From positions 1,922,001-1,986,000 of the forward strand of contig OU015569.1 in assembly GCA_907165135.1 (NCBI GenBank): 64,000 nt of DNA, written 5' to 3'. Numbering within the stretch: the stretch's first letter is position 1; each line of letters opens with the position of its first letter. This stretch comes from Oikopleura dioica. Taxonomy: Eukaryota; Chordata; Appendicularia; Copelata; Oikopleuridae. Of this stretch, positions 33,333 to 45,013 are shown piece after piece. The position numbers and the translations under genes were made by a program. The notes beneath the pieces are model-generated. The model did no database searches. It worked only from the letters and a program-made list of their open reading frames with translations, and was not told the origin of the DNA.

Positions 33333-33634
33333 AAATAGCTTTAATCAAGATCGAACTGCTCAGAGTTTGAGTGCTGTTTTGAATCGCCAAGTAGTGTCTT
33401 AAGTGAATTTTACCTGCCCAAAGAACTTGCTATCATATTTATATACATATATCTTCTTTTTCATTCATTCTCGACTTGTGCAATATTTAATCTAATAAAT
33501 TTAAAAATATTACATCTTCTTATCGTTTTTTCTCGAGAACTGGCGACAAAAACGACGTATTTCTGTTGTTGCAGGCACACGTCTTTTCAAAGTGCAAGAA
33601 GTAAAATGTGCGTTAGTGTAGAATGGTGTTGTAA
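33333..33634. other. Intergenic, ATPase 3' region
   Basis: About 300 bp of A/T-rich sequence with AATAAA-like motifs near 33494. No coding frame or RNA gene seen. Confidence 0.35.
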
Positions 33635-33813
33635 ATGAATTCGGAAGAGAAACGGCGCAAACTTGAAAGCAACAAAATAGTTCTACCGCCGCTCAGTACA
33701 GTAACACATCGTCAAATTCTGGAGCAATTAGCGACAAGCGACTCTACAAGCATTGAACTCCCCTCTGGATCGGGGACGTCAATATTTACCGTCGAAAAGT
33801 TCCAGCCGGGGAA

Positions 33814-33817
<4 letters not shown>
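33635..33817 (+). CDS. 60-aa ORF overlapping the mannosidase start
   Basis: ATG 33635 opens a 60-residue frame (MNSEEKRRKLESNKIVLPPL..., ending EKFQPGK) that stops at TGA 33815-33817. The stop overlaps the mannosidase ATG (33814-33816) as ATGA. The sequence is hydrophilic, does not look random (a Ser/Gly turn LPSGSGTSIF), and has no membrane segment. It may be a translated upstream ORF that regulates the mannosidase, a small protein of a bicistronic message, or a 5' exon whose splice I failed to see. Confidence 0.4.
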
Positions 33818-36561
<2,744 letters not shown>

Positions 36562-36891
36562 AAAGAAAAGAGTTCAAGCAAACATGACTCAAAGTAGTGA
36601 CAGAAAGTGCACATGCCAAATATCTTCAAAATTCTGTTTATTTATTTCAACGACTGGTTTTTTACTGTCTTGATTGAGTGGCGCGTTCTAACTGAAGCTG
36701 GAGTTAGTACTGAGCGAAGCTCAATAAGCTCGACTGTGGAATATTTAACTTATCATTCTTCTTCTTTTTCTGTAGCGCTTGCCTTGCGAAATTCATTCAC
36801 CGAGGGTGCAACAATTCAGTTACTTCATGACTAAAACCTACTGCTTAGAAAAGTGTTCTCAGCTTTCTTCATTCAGAATAACAACAAAAAT
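36562..36891. other. Intergenic, mannosidase 3' region
   Basis: About 330 bp without a supported gene. AATAAA follows the mannosidase stop almost immediately (about 36558-36563), so the end of that transcript is close. An ATTCAG motif at about 36876 precedes the next ATG by some 17 bases and could be a trans-splice acceptor. Confidence 0.35.
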
Positions 36892-37379
36892 ATGAATCCA
36901 CTGATAAAACAAGTGCTCCAGCGATTTCTCAAGTCACAGGGACGAAGAATCCTGATGCGCGGCGCGGCTAGACTTGCGGCTGGCCTGGGAGCAGGTTAAC
37001 GCCTGTTTTGAAATAGATTTTTAATAGTTTTCTAGCTGGTGCTGGGGCGGCGGCTAGTGGTGCCGCTGGAGCTGGAGCCGCAGCAGGTGCCAGTGCTGGA
37101 GCTGCTGCCGCCGGGGCAGGAGCCGCTGCTGCTGGGGCTGGAGCAAGTGCTGCTTCTCTCGGAGCTGTTGCCCAAGTCGCCGGTCGAATCCCCGCTGCGA
37201 TGTACCCGATCACTATTCCAGTCATGATGCTCGTCGTGTACGGAAGCGAATACTTAGAAGGCGACGAAAAGAAAGAAACTGTAGTGACAAAAAGCATAAT
37301 CGAGAAGAGACGAGAAAGACTCGCGAAAGAGCAAAGTGAAGATAATAACTCGACTGATAACAAAAGCTTATCTCTGTAA
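36892..37379 (+). CDS. Small Gly/Ala-rich protein with glycine-zipper-like core
   Basis: Two exons (36892-36994, 37036-37379) give 148 residues. The N terminus is basic and amphipathic (MNPLIKQVLQRFLKSQGRRI) and could serve as a mitochondrial targeting helix. About 65 residues of almost pure Gly and Ala with occasional Ser follow, in GxxxG-like spacing. Next is a hydrophobic segment (YPITIPVMMLVVYG) long enough for a membrane span, and a charged C-terminal tail (KSIIEKRRERLAKEQSEDNN). No family recognised. The repetitive GCN/GGN codons keep only this frame meaningful; other frames across it are shadows. Possible roles include a membrane or matrix-forming protein, which is speculation. Confidence 0.7.
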
Positions 37380-37668
37380 AATATATTTTATTTTTCGATT
37401 CAAAGCAAATAAAAAGAAGGATCATGGAAATGCAAACTATTGATTCTTTTTTTTATTTTCTGCATCAGCATTTTGAATATGAAATCATAGAAGAGTTTGA
37501 GGCAACGTAATTCTGGTTTACTCGTACCTTTGCAAGTTTTAGATAGTGTTAGTATTTTCAGTAGTTTATTCATAAAAAAGTCTTCAAAAGTGTGATCAGT
37601 ATCAATGGTTTATGTATCCGTCAAATAAAAATATGGCTAGTTGCAGACCTACTACTTCAGGACGAGAT

Positions 37669-39313
37669 TCAGGCGGAATCGTTCTTCTCAGTTTTCACGT
37701 CCCTAAAACAAAAAAGAATAAATGAGTTTTGATCATTGAAACTTACGGTTCGGAATCGTCGTCGGTCAGGTCGATGAAGTCACCTGTGGCGCCCCTAAAG
37801 ATAAAATAGACTTGGTCTTGATCTGTAAGCACTTACTCTTCGGATGTCGCAGCTTGATCTTGCTCAGAAGTTGGTCCTTCATCTTGTCGGGGAGTTTTCG
37901 ATTGGTCTTGCACAGCAGCTTGATCGAGGCATGAATGCGAGATACTTTCGATGATTTCATAATTTTCCCGCTTCAAGGTGGAAGCATTGTCGATGTTTAG
38001 CTTGCAAACGGGTCGGCCATCGGAAGACGAATACCAAGTTTTCATTATGTCTGGTTGACGGAGTTTGAGGATATGCCGCCCACTACATTTCTTCTTCTGA
38101 CCACCTGTAGCTCTTTTTGAATATATATTATATACTTTAATTGAAGAGTTTCTTTAGAGAACTTACGTGCAGTACACTCTCACTGTATCTGATTCATGGC
38201 GAACTGCGCAGCCATAATATTCTCTTCGTACGCCATTTTCGTCAATTAAGAACTTTCGGCTGCCGTTGTTCTCAGTGACATTAATGAGTTGGGGCATATT
38301 TGGGGACGTTTTAACAGCAGTAGACAAGTTATTTTTCGGCGTATTACTAGTTTCCGCCTTTTTTCTAGAAGCCGCTTTTTGAGCCTTCGGTTTTGATTTC
38401 TCCGACTTTTTTTTCTTGGAGCTGGCTGGAAAAACTTCATCATCAAGAGCAAATTCTTGAGCTCCTTCTTCTTGGGATGCTTGTTCTTGAACTGCAGTTG
38501 TTCGCTTTCGCTTTGATGGTGGGCGGAGCCCTGCTCGTCTAGATGTACCGGAGGTAGTTGGCGCTTCTTGAATGGTTGGTGGACCTGGCGCAGCTGGTTC
38601 AGAAGGAGAAGCTACGCGATTTTTTATTCATTTCCGGGGTGATACCAAAGTTACCTTGAGAAAATTCGGCTGGAGAAGGTGTCGATGAAGGTGTCGACTG
38701 CGATGGTGGGCGGAGCCCTGTTCGTAGAGATGTACCGGAGGTAGTTGGCGCTTCTTGAATGGTTGGTGGACCTGGCGCAGCTGGTTCAGAAGGAGAAGCT
38801 ACGCGATTTTTTATTCATTTCCGGGGTGATACCAAAGTTACCTTGAGAAAATTCGGCTGGAGAAGGTGTCGATGAAGGTGTCGACTGCGATGGTGGGCGG
38901 AGCCCTGTTCGTAGAGATGTACCGGAGGTAGTTGGCGCTTCTTGAATGGTTGGTGGACCTGGCGCAGCTGGTTCAGAAGGAGAAGCTACGCGATTTTTTA
39001 TTCATTTCCGGGGTGATACCAAAGTTACCTTGAGAAAATTCGGCTGGAGAAGGTGTCGATGAAGGTGTCGACTGCGTCGGTAATGGAGCTTTTGAAGCTA
39101 AAAAGCTGTAGATATATTTTGGATATTAAGCCTACCATGAGAGTCATTGATATTTTGTTGACGTCCCTTGTCAACTTGATTTAAAATCATTCGAATGATA
39201 GCTAACTCGTCGTCAATTGGGGGATCATCGTTCTCCTGATACTTTCTCTTCATTGACTCGATTTGCCGGCAGAGACCTGGAATATAGACGGCAAGGGCCA
39301 TTGCTTTTGCCAT
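37669..39313 (-). CDS. Nuclear-looking protein with repeated exons, basic region and SUMO-interacting motif
   Basis: ATG 39313 begins MAKAMALAVYIPGLCRQIES, then a short intron and a series of near-identical 48-residue exons (ASPSEPAAPGPPTIQEAPTT...), Pro/Ser/Thr-rich and symmetrical in phase 1-1. The unique part follows: a Lys-rich nuclear-localisation-like stretch (SSKKKKSEKSKPKAQKAASR), then a Cys/His-containing module (YYGCAVRHESDTVRVYCT...KKKCSGRHILKL, then VCKLNI and SHSC) that vaguely resembles FLYWCH-type zinc fingers. The tail has FIDLTDDDSE, a textbook SUMO-interacting motif, and ends DVKTEKNDSA before TGA at 37669. The function is unknown; a chromatin or DNA-binding role fits the motifs but is inferred. 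Confidence 0.72.
38515..39075 (-). repeat. Three tandem 187-bp exon-plus-intron units
   Basis: The phrase GATGGTGGGCGGAGCCCTG recurs at 38515, 38702 and 38889, a period of exactly 187 bp. Each unit holds a 144-bp exon (48 codons) and a 43-bp intron with its own GT and AG. The two right-hand units look identical by eye, and the left one differs at a few bases (GCTCGTCT for GTTCGTAG). A partial fourth unit borders the right end. The array therefore lengthens the protein in steps of 48 residues. Confidence 0.92.
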
Positions 39314-39723
39314 CGCGAAAAAATATACTTCTCCAAAATCTGGGGAATAATATAGATTTCTATATTTTTCGGCTGTGGTCTGCGTTAGTACGACGAAATA
39401 AGTTTGAATCGTGTGTCAACCTAAGCAAGGAATCGGATTGGCTGTCCGTCACAAGGCATCGAGGGGAATTTTTCCTGCCCGATCAGAAAAGATCGCCGCC
39501 AACAGCTCCTCTGCTGACGCAGCGCTGATATTGAAAATTCTCAGATAAGAAAAAAGCTACACAAATGTAGCGCTTCTGATGACTTTTCAGTGATAAAGAC
39601 CTTATAATCAGTGATTCTTTCATCAGTATTTATTCAAAATGAAGTGTCATTAAAACAATTCAGAAAATATAAAAGAATGGCGCTTACTTGCAATAATTAA
39701 AAAAAGACGTTCATAAAATTTCG

Positions 39724-40795
39724 AGGTCGTCTCTAGAACATCTGTTATTGACTGGTCGTCTTGATGATTTTCATTCATTCCGAAAATCCGGATATTCCGG
39801 GTCCACAAAAGATGAATTACCATAAGAATTTTTCGGGCAAAAAAATTTTTTTTGAGATATTGGTATATTCTGAAAGCCCGTAAAAAGTTATACAGAATCA
39901 CCAAATTCTAGGGTCAGATGACGTCATTATGACGTCATCGGGCTGATTTGAAAATTTTGTCTTTGGAACGCTTTTTCGAGCCGAAAACGTTTTTTAATTT
40001 TATCTTTCTCGACGGATTTGGATTTTCCATGAAAAACTACGTAGGGACCCGGGATCAAACCATTGAATATCAACCATTACCGACCGGTTCAATTTTTGAA
40101 ACCGGTCGGTTCGAAAAATAAACCTCGGGTCCCTACGTAGTTTTTGATGGCGAACAACATGCCATCAATCGAAAAATCTATTTCCAGCAAAAACCGCCTC
40201 AAAAAGCGTTCCAAAGTCTCATGAATTTGGAGCCTTTTCGGACATTTATTCATCATAAATGACGTCATAATGACGTCATTGAGCCCTAGAAATTTGGGAA
40301 TCGACTAATTTTGACTTGGGCTTTCAGAATATGTTCTTATCTCAAAAAATTTTTTTTCGGCCGAAAAATTCTTATGGTAATTCATCAAAATGTCATTTTC
40401 CAGGTAAATTATTGAATTCTAGTTAGATTTTCAGTTTTAGCTAGCTTTCACATTTGTTCTTTGCAAAACTAATTCTTTATTTTGTAGCATTCGCGAAGCC
40501 GCGGCCGAAGACCATGTCGAAAGCGGCTCAAGTTGCCTGAACTAGGCGCCAAACTCGAGGCTGCAAAAAGGGAAACGAGTTCAAAGTAATCCTGACAAAT
40601 GCAGCCTCAACTAGATTGCCTGACAAAGGCAGCCTCAACTAGATTCTCAAAAAAAGGGAATTCCAAAAACTTTCAAATAAACTTTACTATTTCATCTTCT
40701 CTATCAGATTTTTTCCTCGAAGGAACTCTCCTAGAAGGGACAAAATCTGTTTTGTGTGTTTGTAATTTGTTGCAGGAAAATCTAAAAGAAAAAAA
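39724..40795. repeat. Duplicated segment, copy A
   Basis: Matches copy B at 43935-44405 in the same orientation once the 576-bp insert is removed. The shared parts are CGTCTCTAGAACATCT, CCGGGTCCA, CAGGTAAATTATTGAATTCTAG, CGGCCGAAGACCATGTCGAA, two adjacent copies of a unit containing GCAGCCTCAACTAGATT, and CTTTCAAATAAACTTTA. Divergence by eye is around 10 per cent. A GTAAAT...TTTGTAG intron-like piece and an AATAAA suggest it derives from the 3' end of a transcribed unit, but no long frame is shared. Confidence 0.85.
39811..40386. mobile_element. 576-bp foldback element inserted in duplication copy A
   Basis: Begins GATGAATTACCATAAGAATT and ends with its exact reverse complement. The inverted homology continues inward through AAAAATTTTTT, the paired TGACGTCATTATGACGTCAT blocks (about 39916 and 40260) and the TACGTAGGGACCCG arms to a central hairpin (40066-40106). 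AAAA flanks both ends (39807-39810, 40387-40390). Copy B reads GGGTCCAAAAAATGTCATTT straight through, i.e. the empty site. No coding frame; a non-autonomous foldback or MITE. Confidence 0.88.
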
Positions 40796-40944
40796 TGCAA
40801 GCTCGTAGTTACCACATGTAAAAATGCTCATTTGCTTTTTGAAAGGCAGAGATCTGCATAGAAACATGGTTTTAGTTTTAAAATAGCTATTTTATTCAAA
40901 TAAATAAGAATTGAAAATAATTTTTGAACTTAAAAAATACAAAA

Positions 40945-43665
40945 CTACAAGGTAGATAAATTAGATTGAGTTCCATCGCTGAGATCTGCGAGCATGAACG
41001 GGCCGATGGCCATGCTGAAGTTTGTCGAGCTAAAATTAATCGTCAATTTGTGAACGATAGAAAATCATTTTACCTGTTTTGGATAGAACGGCCAACTCGA
41101 GCAGTGTGTTTGCATGCGTCTCCGGTGCACAAGGCGGCAGTGCATTGAAGTGTAGAGTCACGGAGGTGCGTGTTGAGCAAAATCAAGGAGAACTCGACGC
41201 CAGTTGCAGGCTGAGGAGTGTCGAAAGAAGCGTGAGCGTGACCAGAGCTCTCAAGTGCCACTCCGTCTTCGATGATGGGAGTTTGAGTATTGCCAGCAAC
41301 AAGGTAGCACTAGTAGAAATCAATTTCATCATCTTTAATTTTGACACTTACATTTTTGACGCGGATGCCAGTCTGTGAGCCAAGCTCTGGGAACTGATCG
41401 AATGAGTTGGCAGTAGGAGCAAGATTGACGAAGATTTCTTCCCTCACAAGAAGAACTGGGCTTGATCGGGCTCGACGGTGAATTCCAGCACGAGCATCAA
41501 CGCTGAAGAACTTCATCTCTACTTCAAAAGTCTAAAACGATTCATTAAAATATCTACCAAGTCTACTATCTTACCGCTTGATCGGCTTCTACCGAGATCT
41601 TCGGCCACTCAAGAGGGGTAATCGTGGCTGGAGTGAGGTCAACGCCATACTGACACTGGAAGGAGAAGATTGTTGTCACAACTGGAGTAGTTCCTTCAAA
41701 GGTACGAAGAGATCTGACACTGCTTCCAAAGGTAAGTACGCCGTTCTCCACAGCTGGTGCAGAAATCTTGCTGAAGTCTTTTCGCTCGATTCGGAGAGTA
41801 GAAAGTGCTCCACCGTCAGAAAACACCAATTGATTGTCAGTACCAGTTGCAAACTTTGCGTCGCTCTTGAAAATGTGACGGAGGAGGAGATCGTTAGTAA
41901 CCCTATTTTATATGATAAATGCTCGTGCAAAATACTTGTAGACTTACGTGACAGTAATGTGATCACTTGCGCAGTTGAGTTGTGGCTCATCGAAGTTGCA
42001 TCTCTTGCCGAGGAAGTATCTACCTTGTTTGTTGGTGCAAGTGTAGTCGTATCCATCGTGATCTCCATCGGCGCACTCACATCCGTTTTGACAAGGAGAT
42101 AAAGCATTGCAAATGGACTTTCGTTTCTCAGTGCAAATGGCAACTTGGTTCTCCATTTTGCACTCGTGAGTTGATAAGTTGCACTTTGATTGGCAATCCT
42201 GAATACAAATAAATCTACTGCTTAGTTAATCAAAGTACCTCTTGGCAGTTGCTGCCATAAACGCCATCAGGGCATCTGCAGGACATCGAATTGACGCCAT
42301 GAGTACACCATCCTCGTCCACATTTCCTGGTGCATGGAATCATTACTTCGCAATAGGGGCCTTTCCAGCCAGGCGCGCAGCTGCATTGAGCTTCTCCGTT
42401 GATGTTGTTGCACACACCATCGTTGTAGCACTTGGTTTCGACGCAAGGATCACGTGAAGCGCAAGTTGGGCCAAAGTAACCGTCTCGACAGGCGCAGTAA
42501 TTGCCATCTAAAAATCTTTATAAAATTTTATTTCCATATCCAACTTACAGCGTTGAGCGTCATAAACGCAGGGGGCACCATTCTGGCAGATGCCAACATT
42601 TCCACAGCTATCTTGAACGGTACATGTTTTTCCGCTCCAACCTTCGTTGCAAACACAGTAATCATCGGCACTGGAGAGGTCGATGCATCGACCGTTGGTG
42701 GAGCAAATGAGGTCCTCGCCGCACTGTAAATAGTTGAAGGCTTGAGCCTGGTCGCACATAATGCCCTTCCAGCCACTGTCGCAGGAACAGTAATCATCGG
42801 TGTCCTGGGGAGTCTGGATACATTTGCCATGTACGCCACAGTAGTTCAGATCACGGCAAGTGACCGATCCTGCTTGAATGGGTATGTTGCATGAGGCACC
42901 CTGCCAGCCGACATTGCAATCACAGTATGCGTCAGCAGATGGTTTACTGAAGCAACGACCGTGGTTGTTGCAGTAATTCAGATCCGAGCAGCTCTTCTGA
43001 TTTGAAATCGGTTTCGCGTTGGCGCAATTGTCGCCAGTGTATAACGAGTTGCAGATACAGATCGCTTTTGACTGGTTTTCAAAATGTCTCGATTTCCGTT
43101 GAATTTTTGAAATTTCGAAAAACCGCGCCTGAGTCGGGTCCCGTCATCGCGCACTGGCCGTTTCCGTTGCACCAGTTGAGCTCGTCGCAGCTTGATGCAG
43201 TGACCGGATTCACGTCAAAGTCGACTCCACCAGGCGCTTCGGCGCAAAAGTAGAAATTAAACTGCTCATTAAGAGTCCAACACTTGTTCGTGCCTGCCAT
43301 GCAGGTATTACACTCGTCTCTGTTTCTACTTCCGTAAGTGAGGGTGTTGCAAGCCACGCAGTTTATGTTTGGAGCCGCAGTACTCGGAGCTGCTGTACTT
43401 GGTGTATGGGATTCACCAATCGAAAACGCTCGCCCATTTATGCCTTTGAAAATACGTTATCAATTAACTCTGAAAGCCATACTAATTCGAATGAATATTT
43501 TTGATAAAAGAAACAATTCAAATTAATCGAATTATTTTCTTATAAAGATATTTTTTAGTTATCAATATCAGTTTACAATATCTGGTTCTCTTTATTCTGG
43601 TACTCAAACTTACTTGCATTTATCCCGGCGATGAGAGCATTTATGAGTATCCTTACTCTTGTCAT
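40945..43665 (-). CDS. Secreted EGF-repeat protein with ZP domain
   Basis: About nine minus-strand exons (approx. 43616-43665, 43124-43443, 42549-43071, 42241-42507, 41950-42199, 41578-41904, 41353-41530, 41075-41306, 40945-41029). The start (MTRVRILINALIAGINA) is a weak signal peptide. A Cys-rich module with CVACNTL and CNTCMAGTNKCW follows. Then come EGF-like repeats (CNNHGRC..CDCNVGWQGASC, CGVHGKC..CSCDSGWKGIMC, CSTNGRC..CVCNEGWSGKTC, CNDGVC..CSCAPGWKGPYC and others). A ZP region follows: CASDHITVTVTNDLLLRHIF, then YGVDLTPATITPLEWPKISV, MKFFSVDARAGI, and VEFSLILLNTHLRDSTLQC. The protein ends with FMLADLSDGTQSNLSTL and no membrane span or GPI signal, so it may be fully secreted. ZP domains polymerise into extracellular matrices; a tunicate house or egg-coat component is plausible but not shown. 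Confidence 0.85.
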
Positions 43666-43934
43666 CTTTGTTGTTGCTGTTGTTGATGGAAAAATTAAAG
43701 ATAAAAAACGTAAACGTTGCCCTTCCTTTCGGACAAAAAAAAAACAAAATAAAAACTCAAAATCAAAAAATTAAAAAGTGGCCCGCACGGGCGGTGAAAA
43801 AACTCAAAGTGAAGAGCGTCGACTTTTGCCGGTGAAAATTTCGACTTGCAACGTAAAAAACATCGATTTCGCGCACGCCAACAGATTTTTTTTTCAAATC
43901 GCACTATTGTTCATGCAACTTTCTTAAAATTGCA

Positions 43935-44405
43935 GGATCGTCTCTAGAACATCTCTTGTTGACTGGGCGTTTTGAGGATTTGCAGTCATTCGGAAATCCG
44001 GATTTTCCGGGTCCAAAAAATGTCATTTCCAGGTAAATTATTGAATTCTAGTCAGATTTTCAGTTTTAGGTGGCTTTCACATTTCTTCTCTGCAGTTCTA
44101 ACTCTTTATTTTGTAGCATTCGCGATGCCGCGGCCGAAGACCATGTCGAAAGCGGCTCAAGTTGCCTGAACTAGGCGCCAAACTCGAGGCTGCAAAAAGG
44201 GAAACGAGTTCAAAGTTATCCTGACAAATGCAGCCTCAACTAGATTGCCTAACAAAGGCAGCCTCAACTAGATTTTCTTAAAAGGGAATTCGAAAAACTT
44301 TCAAATAAACTTTATTATTTCAACTTCTCCAATAGATTCTATTCTAAAAAGGGTATAATCTGATTTTGTCTTTTGCCGTTTATTGCAGGAAAAAATCATA
44401 GAAGA
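43935..44405. repeat. Duplicated segment, copy B (carries the empty site)
   Basis: Direct repeat of copy A without the foldback insertion. It reads CCGGGTCCAAAAAATGTCAT across the insertion point. It could encode a 21-residue spliced peptide (MSFP|AFAMPRPKTMSKAAQVA) that is frame-shifted in copy A, so it is unlikely to be protein-coding. The tRNA-Phe gene starts about 110 bp downstream. Confidence 0.83.
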
Positions 44406-44513
44406 TACAAGTAGAGCAGGCATGCAGAATTGCTTTCATCTGAAAATAGTTGGGATTTTATGCATGTAGACTTGCATCAATATTATAACGCTAACTTCCT
44501 CGTCTATCCCCAT

Positions 44514-44518
44514 GCCTT

Positions 44519-44562
<44 letters not shown>

Positions 44563-44586
44563 TGTGTTCGATCCACAGTCAAGGCA
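44514..44586 (+). tRNA. tRNA-Phe (GAA)
   Basis: A complete 73-nt cloverleaf: acceptor stem GCCTTGA pairs with TCAAGGC, discriminator A, D-arm TAGCTCAGTTGGGAGAGC, anticodon loop CTGAAGA with anticodon GAA at 44547-44549, and T-arm CTGTGTTCGATCCACAG. The internal A and B boxes for RNA polymerase III are intact. No intron, and no encoded CCA. Confidence 0.97.
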
Positions 44587-45013
44587 TATCTTTTTCTATT
44601 AAAAATTCTAGCGTAGATTGCCTTCGTTTGATTTTGAGCTGCACAAATGCTCTTTCTTGCATGAAAAATTGATTACGACGAATTTTGATTATAATTGTTT
44701 TTATTTTTGTTTTTTTTTTGAACTTGGCCTTTTACGCCGTGTTAGGGTCGTTTCAGATGAAGAAAGAGTGCAAGAATATTTCAAAATAGCTCACAATATG
44801 ACAATGCGATAGAGTATCTGTAAATACGTTTGTACAGTTGGGTTTCGAGGTAGCAGCAGATATATATCCTTAATTTTTGTTTGGACGGTGGCGGTCATTC
44901 GAATTCGAATCGTATGTCAGTGTTACAGTGACTTTATGCCAGAAGCAATTTACAGTGCTAGCTTTGTACATGGCGCTTTGGAACTGGATGAGCGTGGAAG
45001 TGCCCGCTAGAAC
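44587..45013. other. Intergenic, tRNA to Jagged 3' end
   Basis: About 430 bp with a T-run after the tRNA that can terminate polymerase III (near 44588-44600). It should contain the Jagged 3' untranslated region read from the minus strand. No other gene seen. Confidence 0.35.

Larger units (their letters stand above)
39314..40944. other. Intergenic, mostly duplicated segment and foldback element
   Basis: No gene supported. The interval is largely occupied by duplication copy A (39724-40795) with the foldback element inside it; the remainder is A/T-rich. The left few hundred bases should contain the promoter of the minus-strand gene starting at 39313. Confidence 0.45.

Noticed and set aside
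38515-39075. Regular repeats that could suggest a CRISPR-like array
   Set aside because: Units are contiguous 187-bp exon-intron duplications with no spacers, in a eukaryotic gene.
44029-44170. Short peptide MSFP|AFAMPRPKTMSKAAQVA in duplication copy B
   Set aside because: Copy A is out of frame at the same place and no longer protein results, so coding is unlikely.
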